Source: Synechococcales cyanobacterium 340R_concoct_173_sub
GTDB taxonomy: Bacteria > Cyanobacteriota > Cyanobacteriia > Leptolyngbyales > Leptolyngbyaceae
Direction: 5' to 3'
Length of the DNA: 5,100 nucleotides
Assembly: GCA_025354065.1 (NCBI GenBank)
Contig: JANXNM010000133.1
Coordinates: forward strand, 1-5,100
A model generated the notes under the pieces. The model saw only the letters and a program-made list of their open reading frames with translations, had not been told where the DNA came from and ran no database searches. Positions 1-5,100 of this stretch are shown piece after piece (within the stretch, counting starts at the first letter, position 1; each line of letters begins with the position of its first letter). A program made the translations under genes and the position numbers.

Positions 1-574
1 ATCGCGAATAAGTCGCCAGCCGTCCATGGGTATCCAGGCAAGCCGCCACTCGCTTAAAAAACTCCACCGTCCAAAGTTGCGGACATTTGCGCGGAGAAAA
101 CGGATCAAAGAAAATCGCATCCGCCTGAAAGCCCAACCCCATCAACCGCTGGACCGTCTGTCGCCCATCGCCAATTAATAACTCAGCCGTCAGATTAGAC
201 CGATGGCAAGTATGGGTCTGGGCCAACTCACTCAAAATAGTCTGGATTTCGATCGGCCAACTCGTCAGTAATTCTGGCCTAATCGCCCCGATCGGCACCG
301 AAGGATCAATTTCCAAGGCATACAGTTCAATCTTGCAATCCGGATTCACCCGCCAAATCGTCTCGATCGCCGCTGCCGAATTGTAACCCAGTCCATAGCA
401 CACATCCAAAAGCCGAATCCGATCGCCCACTGCCCGATCGGCCAATTGCGTCACCTGAGCAAACTTCTCAAACGCCTCAGACTTCGCCCCTTGATGACTG
501 TGGAACGCCTCCCCATATTCTTCTGAGAAAAATGTAAATGATCCATCCACCGTCTTCTGGGGAATCCAAGTCAT
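1..574 (-). CDS. mnmD: MnmD-type tRNA (mnm5s2U34) methyltransferase, partial (C-terminus beyond left edge)
   Basis: Family role: SAM-dependent methylation of aminomethyl(thio)uridine at wobble position 34 of tRNA, the last step towards mnm5(s2)U, in the cytoplasm. The visible 191 residues start MTWIPQKTVDGSFTFFSEEY. Family signatures seen are EAFHSHQGAKSEA (22-34), the SAM-binding motif I LLDVCYGLGYNS (55-66), an acidic ribose-binding end of strand 2 (LEID, 87-90), and DAIFFDPFSPRKCPQLWT (152-169), the block typical of MnmC methyltransferase domains (DUF752/Methyltransf_30). No FAD-dependent oxidase domain is visible, but the C-terminus lies outside the window. The start is the first ATG after an in-frame TGA at 589-587; only a weak GACGAG lies upstream. 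It is divergent from ccmO and has no operon partner in view. The family call is firm; the exact substrate and the symbol are inferred from the family. Confidence 0.85.
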   Translation of the reverse strand, partial: MTWIPQKTVDGSFTFFSEEYGEAFHSHQGAKSEAFEKFAQVTQLADRAVGDRIRLLDVCYGLGYNSAAAIETIWRVNPDCKIELYALEIDPSVPIGAIRPELLTSWPIEIQTILSELAQTHTCHRSNLTAELLIGDGRQTVQRLMGLGFQADAIFFDPFSPRKCPQLWTVEFFKRVAACLDTHGRLATYSR

Positions 575-725
575 GAAAAACGCTCGTCATAATGTCTCAA
601 GCCTGTCTGGATCGTCATCATACCGCAGTAAAAAGGGTTCCCAAAAATCAGTAACTCTAAGCCACCGATCGCGCTTCCCTCTACAATAAGAGGTGAACGT
701 CAGCGCAGTTTTCTTTGGAAGTTTC
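575..725. promoter_or_regulatory. Divergent intergenic region between mnmD and ccmO
   Basis: This 151-bp spacer separates two divergent starts and should hold both promoters. It contains a short inverted repeat, CCTCT (678-682) and AGAGG (689-693), around the candidate ccmO -10 box. It also holds a symmetrical A-flanked GGGTTCCC block (630-647). No small ORF with a ribosome binding site and no RNA gene was recognised. Confidence 0.5.
682..687 (+). promoter_or_regulatory. Candidate -10 box of ccmO
   Basis: TACAAT matches TATAAT at five of six bases. It would place the transcript start near 694, giving a leader of about 32 nt before the ATG at 726. No good -35 hexamer lies 16-18 bases upstream (659-664 reads AAGCCA), so this is a weak, sequence-only prediction. 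If correct, it rules out the upstream GTG at 693 as the start, since that codon would precede the transcript. Confidence 0.3.
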
Positions 726-1970
726 ATGAACCGATCGGACGATCCCTACTCACATCTAGCCCTGGGACTCATTTCAGCCCGAAGCTTCCCCGCGATCGTC
801 GGTATTGCTGACATGATGCTCAAGCAAGCCTCCATCACCTTAGTCGGCTACGAACAGGTCGGAAGTGGCTACTGTACCGCCGTTGTACGTGGTCCCACTC
901 CGGATGTGCGACTAGCGATTGAAACAGGCGCAGAAATGGCTGAAAAATTTGGCCAGAAAGCTACCTACGTCATCATTCCACGCCCCATGCCCAACCTCGA
1001 AGAAATTCTGCCCATCGGTCGTCGCCTTGCCGAACTCTCCGCCGGACAAGAAAACAATCGGTTCCGCGATCAAGCGATTGGTCTCATTGAAACACGCGGA
1101 TTTCCCGCCCTCGTCGGCGCATCCGATGCCATGCTTAAATCAGCCGATGTCACCCTAACCGCCTACCACACCACTGGAGCCGGACTTTGCACCGGGATTA
1201 TTCGAGGATCCGTTTCAAATGTTGCCGCCGCGATCGAAATTGGCATGATCGAAGCCCAGCGCATTGGCGAACTCCATGCCGTGATGATTGTTCCCCGGCC
1301 ATTAGACGATTTAGACCGGACTTTACCGATCGCTGCCGCCTGGGTTGACCAACTTCAGCCTGTGAAAATGCCGATCGCGATGCCTGTCGAAGAACAAACC
1401 CGTCAACCCTTGCAGCCCCTAGAGTTACCGATCGCCGATCCGATCGAAATCGAACGCACCACAGAACGTCAACCCTTGCGTCTGGAAATCCCCGTCACAG
1501 ACAATGACGATCCCTGGATGGTCTCCGAACCGCGCAACCCGCCTCCGCAAGCAGAAGAACCAACCTTCCACATTTCACAATCCATTGAAACCGATGTGGA
1601 GTCCACCGTAGATCCATGGGATGAATTAGATCTCGACGAACAACTTAAAGCGATCCCACTGAATGCCGAAGCCTTGGCAGAGCAAGAAAAAAAACGACAA
1701 GACCAAGAACGAGAACTTCAGCGCGAACTTGAAAAAGCGCAGCGAGAACTTGAACGTCAGGAACAATTGAAAATAGACCAGCTTTTACGTGAAAAATTTA
1801 AATCCATTGTCCAGCCCGAACCCGAACCTGATCCGATCGTTCCGCCCCCAACTGCAAATCAAAAAAACCGCAAATCAAAGTCGTCTACCGAAACCGGGGC
1901 AAAGCCCAACCCCAACCAGAACAAAGGATTCCAGGCCCGATCGAAACGTCGCAACGGTAAAAAACGCTAA
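726..1970 (+). CDS. ccmO: Carboxysome shell protein CcmO, two tandem BMC domains, with long charged C-terminal extension
   Basis: Family role: CcmO is a structural shell protein of the β-carboxysome, the CO2-fixing microcompartment, and is needed for shell assembly around the RuBisCO core. The 414 residues hold two BMC (PF00936) domains. Domain 1 (about 10-92) has ADMMLKQA, the pore-loop region YEQVGSGYCT and IPRPMPNLEEILP. Domain 2 (about 116-199) has SDAMLKSA, YHTTGAGLCT and VPRPLDDLDRTLP. Then come a Pro/Glu-rich linker with two RQPL-x-LE(L/I)P repeats (about 226-259), an acidic stretch (260-310), a Glu/Arg/Gln-rich predicted coiled coil (about 315-359), a PEPEPDP segment and a Lys/Arg tail ending RSKRRNGKKR. 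From memory, CcmO proteins are usually about 260-300 residues, so roughly the last 110-150 residues are extra. Start: the ATG at 726 has GGAAG at 717-721. A GTG at 693 is in frame (+11 residues), but its only Shine-Dalgarno-like bases overlap it. The gene is not next to ccmKLMN here. Confidence 0.93.
   Translation: MNRSDDPYSHLALGLISARSFPAIVGIADMMLKQASITLVGYEQVGSGYCTAVVRGPTPDVRLAIETGAEMAEKFGQKATYVIIPRPMPNLEEILPIGRRLAELSAGQENNRFRDQAIGLIETRGFPALVGASDAMLKSADVTLTAYHTTGAGLCTGIIRGSVSNVAAAIEIGMIEAQRIGELHAVMIVPRPLDDLDRTLPIAAAWVDQLQPVKMPIAMPVEEQTRQPLQPLELPIADPIEIERTTERQPLRLEIPVTDNDDPWMVSEPRNPPPQAEEPTFHISQSIETDVESTVDPWDELDLDEQLKAIPLNAEALAEQEKKRQDQERELQRELEKAQRELERQEQLKIDQLLREKFKSIVQPEPEPDPIVPPPTANQKNRKSKSSTETGAKPNPNQNKGFQARSKRRNGKKR
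1401..1479 (+). repeat. Direct repeat in the ccmO linker encoding RQPL-LE(L/I)P motifs
   Basis: CGTCAACCCTTGC occurs at 1401-1413 and again at 1467-1479, exactly 66 bases (22 codons) apart and in frame. The encoded motifs are RQPLQPLELPIAD and RQPLRLEIPVTD. Similar QPL/ELP motifs occur in the C-terminal tail of other CcmO proteins as I recall them, so this looks like a short linear motif repeated within a disordered linker rather than a mobile repeat. Confidence 0.7.
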
Positions 1971-1977
1971 CTTAGCG
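1959..1977 (-). terminator. Candidate intrinsic terminator of the minus-strand gene, inside the 3' end of ccmO
   Basis: On the minus strand the palindrome CGCTAAGTTAGCG (1977 to 1965) is followed directly by six T (1964 to 1959). It can fold as a 5-bp stem, CGCTA/TAGCG, with a three-base loop and a U-run, the form of a factor-independent terminator. It begins at the stop codon of the 1967-2377 gene, so transcript ends would fall within ccmO codons. The stem is short and only moderately GC-rich, so its strength is uncertain. No equivalent U-run exists on the plus side for ccmO. Confidence 0.45.
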
Positions 1978-2377
1978 CCCCCACACCCGCCAGATTTTGG
2001 TTGCGAATTTGCCGCGTCAACTCCTCCATCAACCCATCCGCCTTACGATGCGCCTCCCAAGTCCCCACCCACCGATCGCCTTGACCAATCCGCCAACGCC
2101 CCTGCATCGCATCGCCATCATCCGCAATAGTCCCGGTATAAATCACCACATCGTGATTCCCAGAAAGGTAGCGTTTTACAAACTGAAGCCCCATTCCCGA
2201 TCGCTCCCCCGTCACCAACGCCTCCCCCAACCAGCCATCATCTAAAATATTTCCGCTCAACGTATTAAGACCTTGCACGAGTGACGCTTCAAACCGGGTC
2301 GGGTCGCTCTGGGCTTGCCAATACGTCCCTAACCAAGTTCCCGTGAGGTCTATTGTCATAGCAGGGTCGGTCGTCAT
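1967..2377 (-). CDS. Conserved-type cyanobacterial hypothetical protein, 136 aa, predicted β-rich
   Basis: Function unknown. The 136-residue product resembles small uncharacterised proteins I associate with cyanobacterial genomes. It shows regularly spaced β-strand-like blocks, LTGTWLGTYW (11-20), FEASLVQGLNTLSGNILDD (29-47), VIYTGTI (78-84), MQGRWRI (91-97) and WVGTWEAHR (103-111), followed by a short helical tail. The recurrent GTW/GRW turns suggest a small β-barrel or lipocalin-like fold; this is inference. There is no signal peptide, membrane segment or cysteine, so it is probably soluble and cytoplasmic. Start: the ATG at 2377 has GGTGGA (2390-2385) seven bases upstream. A GTG at 2389 would overlap that ribosome binding site, and the ATG at 2359 has none. 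It overlaps the end of ccmO by 4 bp tail to tail and diverges from the metalloprotease gene. Confidence 0.8.
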   Translation of the reverse strand: MTTDPAMTIDLTGTWLGTYWQAQSDPTRFEASLVQGLNTLSGNILDDGWLGEALVTGERSGMGLQFVKRYLSGNHDVVIYTGTIADDGDAMQGRWRIGQGDRWVGTWEAHRKADGLMEELTRQIRNQNLAGVGALS

Positions 2378-2388
2378 AGGGCAATCCA
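2378..2388 (-). repeat. 11-bp leader repeat, minus-strand copy
   Basis: TGGATTGCCCT lies immediately before the ATG of the 136-aa gene and overlaps its ribosome binding site. An identical copy, in inverted orientation relative to this one, precedes the divergent metalloprotease gene at 2572-2582. Confidence 0.75.
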
Positions 2389-2390
2389 CC
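2385..2390 (-). promoter_or_regulatory. Ribosome binding site deciding the start of the 136-aa protein
   Basis: GGTGGA on the minus strand ends seven bases before the ATG at 2377, a normal spacing. The in-frame GTG at 2389-2387 lies inside this site and so is not a credible start. Confidence 0.55.
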
Positions 2391-2571
2391 GTAAGGTATC
2401 GACAGTACTGAGCATCAACAGCGTAGAAGCATTTTGAGAGCTTACCTAATAGCTAATCATTTTACAATATTTAGAATCGACCGTTAAAACATAATTGTTA
2501 TTCATGATAACGATTTTAATAGTGAGAAGCTAGACTTATAGGGTTAAGTCTGTGCTAAGCAAGTAGATCTC
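2391..2571. promoter_or_regulatory. AT-rich divergent intergenic region
   Basis: This stretch should contain the promoters of both the minus-strand 136-aa gene and the plus-strand metalloprotease gene. It is clearly more AT-rich than its flanks, especially 2450-2540. Possible -10 elements are TAGACT (2531-2536) on the plus strand and TAAAAT on the minus strand near 2460-2465. Neither has a convincing -35 partner, so they are not annotated separately. No ORF with a ribosome binding site, tRNA or riboswitch was recognised. Confidence 0.5.
2493..2515. promoter_or_regulatory. Imperfect dyad, candidate operator
   Basis: The arms AATTGTTAT (2493-2501) and ATAACGATT (2507-2515) pair at eight of nine positions around a 5-base centre, TCATG. 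Its place midway between two divergent genes, and just upstream of a possible plus-strand -10, fits a binding site for a dimeric regulator. The regulator cannot be named: resemblance to a Fur box is partial (about 10 of 14 informative positions by eye). Confidence 0.35.
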
Positions 2572-2582
2572 TGGATTGCCCT
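2572..2582 (+). repeat. 11-bp leader repeat, plus-strand copy
   Basis: TGGATTGCCCT is followed by six C and then the ATG at 2589. It is identical to the leader of the divergent gene (2388-2378). In this copy the GGA is about 13 bases from the ATG, too far for an ordinary Shine-Dalgarno site. Confidence 0.75.
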
Positions 2583-2588
2583 CCCCCC

Positions 2589-2720
2589 ATGACACGATTT
2601 TTTCTTTTTCGGTTAGGTCAGCGTTTGATGCGACTGGTGACTTGGAGAATGATTCTAGCCTTTTCGTTAGGATTTCTGATCACGATGGTGCCGCTGTTTG
2701 CGCCCAGTCTAGTGCAGGCG
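2589..2720 (+). other. Predicted Sec signal peptide of the metalloprotease
   Basis: The first 44 residues contain arginines at 3, 8, 12, 15 and 20, a hydrophobic helix (MILAFSLGFLITMVPLF, 21-37) and the -3 to -1 sequence VQA. If translation starts at 2628 the signal peptide would be 31 residues, a more usual length. Destination (periplasm or outside) cannot be read from the sequence. Confidence 0.65.
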
Positions 2721-5100
2721 ATCGTAGTATCTCCGTCTGAATCGAACTCTGGAGCTACAGACGAACAAGAGTCATGGGCGATCGCGGCCAAACCCAGCAA
2801 ATCCCGCATCCTACAGAAACTACAGCAGAAGCCCAGTACGGCCACTCAACAAAAAACTGATTCCACCGCTCCAAAGTCAAATCGGAAATCCCCGGCGAAT
2901 CTCTCAGGCGAACTTATGCAAGGGCCGAGCTTTGAGATGGTGACGAAAAAGCTCAAAAAAACAGAAGGACTTTTCACCCTTTATCGCAACGAAAAAGATG
3001 GCAAGCTCTTAATGGAAGTTTTTTCAGAGCAAATCAATCGAAATTATCTAGCCGTCATGACGCTGGAATCGGCGATCGGACAGCGCGGTCTATATGCTGG
3101 ATTACCCGTCGGTGAATTTTTGTTCAATTTGCGCCGGGTGAATGACACTATTCAATTTGTGGTGCCCAATACTTATATTCGGAGCGATCCCGGTTCGCCC
3201 ATTTCTCGCAGCGTAGGCCGTAGCTTCAGTGACTCGCCGCTGGAAGCCCTTAAAATTATTGCGAGTAATGCCGATCGTAAAAGTGTATTAATTGATTTAA
3301 CACCATTGTTTCTAGCGGATTTGCCGGGACTAAAACCGTTAATTTCGGCAGTATTAGAAAGCTCTTATTCAATTGATCCAAAGCGCACTTACTTCAGCGC
3401 TGTTAAGAACTTTCCGCAAAACGTTGAACTCGAATCAGTCTATGGCTATGCCGGAAACGGTGAAGGCAGTAGTATTCCTAGCTTTATGAATGCATTGCCC
3501 GACAGTCGTGCCTTTGATTTACGGGTGCGCTATAGTTTGTCGGCATTGCCTGAAAAGAATGGCTATCGTCCGAGAATGGCCGACGATCGGATTGGGTATT
3601 TTCTGACTGCGTTTCAAAACTTTGGCAGCAGCATTCCACAACAACCCTTCATTCGTTATATCAATCGTTGGCATTTAGAAAAAGCAGAACCCGCCGCCCA
3701 GCTTTCGTCGCCCATTAAACCCATTACCTTTTGGCTAGAAAACACAATTCCTCTGGAATACCGAGATGCGGTCCGGGATGGCGTTTTAATGTGGAATGAA
3801 GCCTATGAAAAGATTGGGTTTAAGAATGCCATTGAAGTGAAACAAATGCCTGACAATGCGGATTGGGATCCCGCTGATAGTCGATACAATACGATTCGCT
3901 GGTTTACCTCCACCGATGCATTCTATGCCATGGGACCCTCTAGAACCAATCCATTGACGGGTGAGATTTTAGATGCGGATGTGATTATTGATGCAAACTT
4001 TATCCGATCGCTAAAGCAAGAATTTCGGACGGTAATTGAAAGCAATCAATCTCGCAATTTGCCATTGGTGAGTGCGATCGCTGGAGAAAGTAATCTTTGT
4101 GCTGATCAGATTACGATCGGTAAAGACTTTAAGCCTGTTCAGAAAAAAGCAATGCCAAGACTGCGCTTTTCCTCCAATGATCTGAATTTGCAAGATCTAT
4201 GTCAAGGAATGGCTACGATGCAACAATTTTCGACCGGTCAAATGGCATTGTCGTTAATGCAAAATGTATTGCCCAGCGATGATGCAATGAAGGACTACGT
4301 GAATGAATTCTTACGAGAACTCCTCGCCCACGAAGTCGGCCATACTTTGGGATTGCGCCATAATTTCCATGGCAGCACTATGTTGAAATCGGATGAATTG
4401 AACAATACCGAGATCACCCATAAAAAGGGTCTTGTCGGTTCCGTTATGGACTACAATGCCGTCAATTTAGCGCCTCAAGGTGTAAAGCAAGGTGACTACT
4501 ATACTCATAAAGTCGGTCCCTACGATGAATGGGCGATCGCTTATGGATATAGCATTTCTCCGAGTCCGAATCCTGGACAAGAGCGGGATATGTTGTCAAA
4601 AATTGCTGGTCGCGCTCCGGAACCAGATTTAGCCTATGCGACGGATGAGGATGTGTACTCGGATCTCGATCCTCAGGTGCGGGCATTTGATATGAGTGGT
4701 GATTTACTCAATTATTCCCAATCCCAGTTTGATAATGCACGAGCTATGTGGAGCCGATTGGATCAGCGATTGCCGTTGCAGGGAGAAAGTTTTAATGATG
4801 TCAAAATTGCATTCAATGCAGTGTTTGGTTATTACTTTGGTTATACCCGTAGCTTAAGCAGTTACATTGGTGGACAATACTTTAATCGATACCGCGAAGG
4901 CGATGCGAAGGGACGTTTTCCGTTTGAATCGGTGTCCTTAGTAGATCAGCGCAAGGCTTTAGATCTGATTCGTCGAAATGTCTTTGATGAAAAAGCATTC
5001 CAGTTTGCACCAGAACTATTGAATAAACTTGCGCCCTCGCGCTGGAGTCATTGGGGAGTTATGCCCGCGATGTCGAAGCTCGATTATCCCATACTCGATC
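2589..5100 (+). CDS. Exported zinc-dependent metalloprotease, DUF5117/DUF4953 metzincin-like, partial (C-terminus beyond right edge)
   Basis: A predicted exported peptidase; substrate unknown. The open frame runs 837 codons to the window edge. An Arg-containing N-region and a hydrophobic core (about 20-44) end in VQA, a likely signal peptidase I site after residue 44; there is no lipobox. A low-complexity Ser/Gln/Lys linker (45-113) follows. The DUF5117-like region spans about 114-360 and includes RMADDRIGYF (329-338). The catalytic part begins near TFWLEN (about 380) and contains DADVIID (from 462), the zinc motif HEVGHTLGLRH (581-591; ligands H581, H585, H591, base E582), a Met-turn SVMDYN (M620) and YDEWAIAYGY (645-654). 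All key residues are intact. Only two cysteines are seen (504 and 538). Start: 2589 is the first ATG after an in-frame TAA (2556-2558), without a clear ribosome binding site. ATG 2628 has AGG ten bases upstream and still leaves a good signal peptide; ATG 2649 would lose the positive charges. Family call firm; exact start uncertain. Confidence 0.9.
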   Translation, partial: MTRFFLFRLGQRLMRLVTWRMILAFSLGFLITMVPLFAPSLVQAIVVSPSESNSGATDEQESWAIAAKPSKSRILQKLQQKPSTATQQKTDSTAPKSNRKSPANLSGELMQGPSFEMVTKKLKKTEGLFTLYRNEKDGKLLMEVFSEQINRNYLAVMTLESAIGQRGLYAGLPVGEFLFNLRRVNDTIQFVVPNTYIRSDPGSPISRSVGRSFSDSPLEALKIIASNADRKSVLIDLTPLFLADLPGLKPLISAVLESSYSIDPKRTYFSAVKNFPQNVELESVYGYAGNGEGSSIPSFMNALPDSRAFDLRVRYSLSALPEKNGYRPRMADDRIGYFLTAFQNFGSSIPQQPFIRYINRWHLEKAEPAAQLSSPIKPITFWLENTIPLEYRDAVRDGVLMWNEAYEKIGFKNAIEVKQMPDNADWDPADSRYNTIRWFTSTDAFYAMGPSRTNPLTGEILDADVIIDANFIRSLKQEFRTVIESNQSRNLPLVSAIAGESNLCADQITIGKDFKPVQKKAMPRLRFSSNDLNLQDLCQGMATMQQFSTGQMALSLMQNVLPSDDAMKDYVNEFLRELLAHEVGHTLGLRHNFHGSTMLKSDELNNTEITHKKGLVGSVMDYNAVNLAPQGVKQGDYYTHKVGPYDEWAIAYGYSISPSPNPGQERDMLSKIAGRAPEPDLAYATDEDVYSDLDPQVRAFDMSGDLLNYSQSQFDNARAMWSRLDQRLPLQGESFNDVKIAFNAVFGYYFGYTRSLSSYIGGQYFNRYREGDAKGRFPFESVSLVDQRKALDLIRRNVFDEKAFQFAPELLNKLAPSRWSHWGVMPAMSKLDYPILD
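2778..2785. repeat. HIP1 octamer GCGATCGC (one of three)
   Basis: This is the complete palindromic octamer highly abundant in many cyanobacterial genomes. Further complete copies lie at 4074-4081 and 4533-4540, all inside the metalloprotease gene. The region left of 2400 has many CGATCG cores but no complete copy that I found. Confidence 0.85.

Noticed and set aside
630..647. A5-GGGTTCCC-A5 as a terminator or operator between mnmD and ccmO
   Set aside because: The symmetric core leaves only two bases for a loop and the site lies upstream of both divergent genes, where a terminator has no purpose. It may be an operator, but nothing further supports that.
693..725. GTG at 693 as the ccmO start, adding 11 residues
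   Set aside because: Its AGAGG/AGGTGA sequence overlaps the codon rather than preceding it, and a candidate -10 at 682-687 would put transcription start at about 694. The ATG at 726 has GGAAG upstream and gives an N-terminus of normal CcmO form.
1789..2245. Plus-strand open frames crossing the end of ccmO and the 136-aa gene
   Set aside because: They are Pro/Ser/His-rich antisense or shifted-frame readings of the C-rich strand, with no ribosome binding site or domain; the genes on the other frames explain the sequence.
2484..2520. A chromosome dimer resolution (dif) site, given the nearby skew change and the rough match of TTAAAACATAA to a XerD half-site
   Set aside because: Only about 8 of 11 bases match on one arm, and the other arm matches at about 5 of 11, so this is little better than chance for AT-rich DNA. 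A whole-genome skew plot would be needed.
2391..2588. A replication origin in the AT-rich intergenic stretch
   Set aside because: No DnaA-box-like sequences (TTATCCACA or the TTTTCCACA type) are present and no dnaA, dnaN or related gene is adjacent.
2618..4686. Minus-strand open frames of 60-75 codons within the metalloprotease gene
   Set aside because: They lie opposite a continuous, motif-bearing coding frame, have no recognisable domain and no evident start signals.

Overview
The window reads as cyanobacterial chromosome. The CGATCG core of the cyanobacterial HIP1 repeat is very frequent, with three complete GCGATCGC octamers. One gene is a clear CcmO-type carboxysome shell protein, a β-cyanobacterial marker. 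A second encodes a small protein of a type I associate with cyanobacterial genomes. No mobile element, CRISPR array, tRNA or rRNA was seen.

Layout, left to right. (1) 1-574, minus strand: the N-terminal 191 residues of an MnmC/MnmD-type SAM-dependent tRNA wobble-uridine methyltransferase, cut by the left edge. (2) 575-725: a divergent intergenic region with a candidate -10 box for the next gene. (3) 726-1970, plus strand: ccmO, with two tandem BMC domains. It carries an unusually long C-terminal extension: a proline-rich linker with QPL-type repeats, an acidic stretch, a strongly charged predicted coiled coil and a basic tail. (4) 1967-2377, minus strand: a 136-residue conserved-type hypothetical protein that meets ccmO tail to tail with a 4-bp overlap. 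Both stop codons lie inside one 13-bp palindrome, which with an adjacent T-run looks like an intrinsic terminator for the minus-strand gene. (5) 2378-2588: an AT-rich divergent intergenic region with an imperfect dyad, flanked by two inverted copies of an 11-bp sequence, one in each gene's leader. (6) 2589 to the right edge, plus strand: a large exported zinc metalloprotease of the DUF5117/DUF4953 metzincin-like type, with an intact HExxHxxGxxH motif and a Met-turn, cut by the right edge.

The genes do not form an operon, because neighbours alternate in orientation. ccmO stands alone, away from any ccmKLMN genes visible here; a separate ccmO locus is common in β-cyanobacteria. No functional link between the methyltransferase, the shell protein and the protease is evident. 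Base composition changes near 2400. To the left the plus strand is C-rich over G regardless of gene direction; to the right G is about equal to C or higher, and GC content looks lower. I see no convincing new multi-gene system. The points most worth a second look are the CcmO C-terminal extension, the matched 11-bp leaders, the stop-codon palindrome/terminator and the compositional step.
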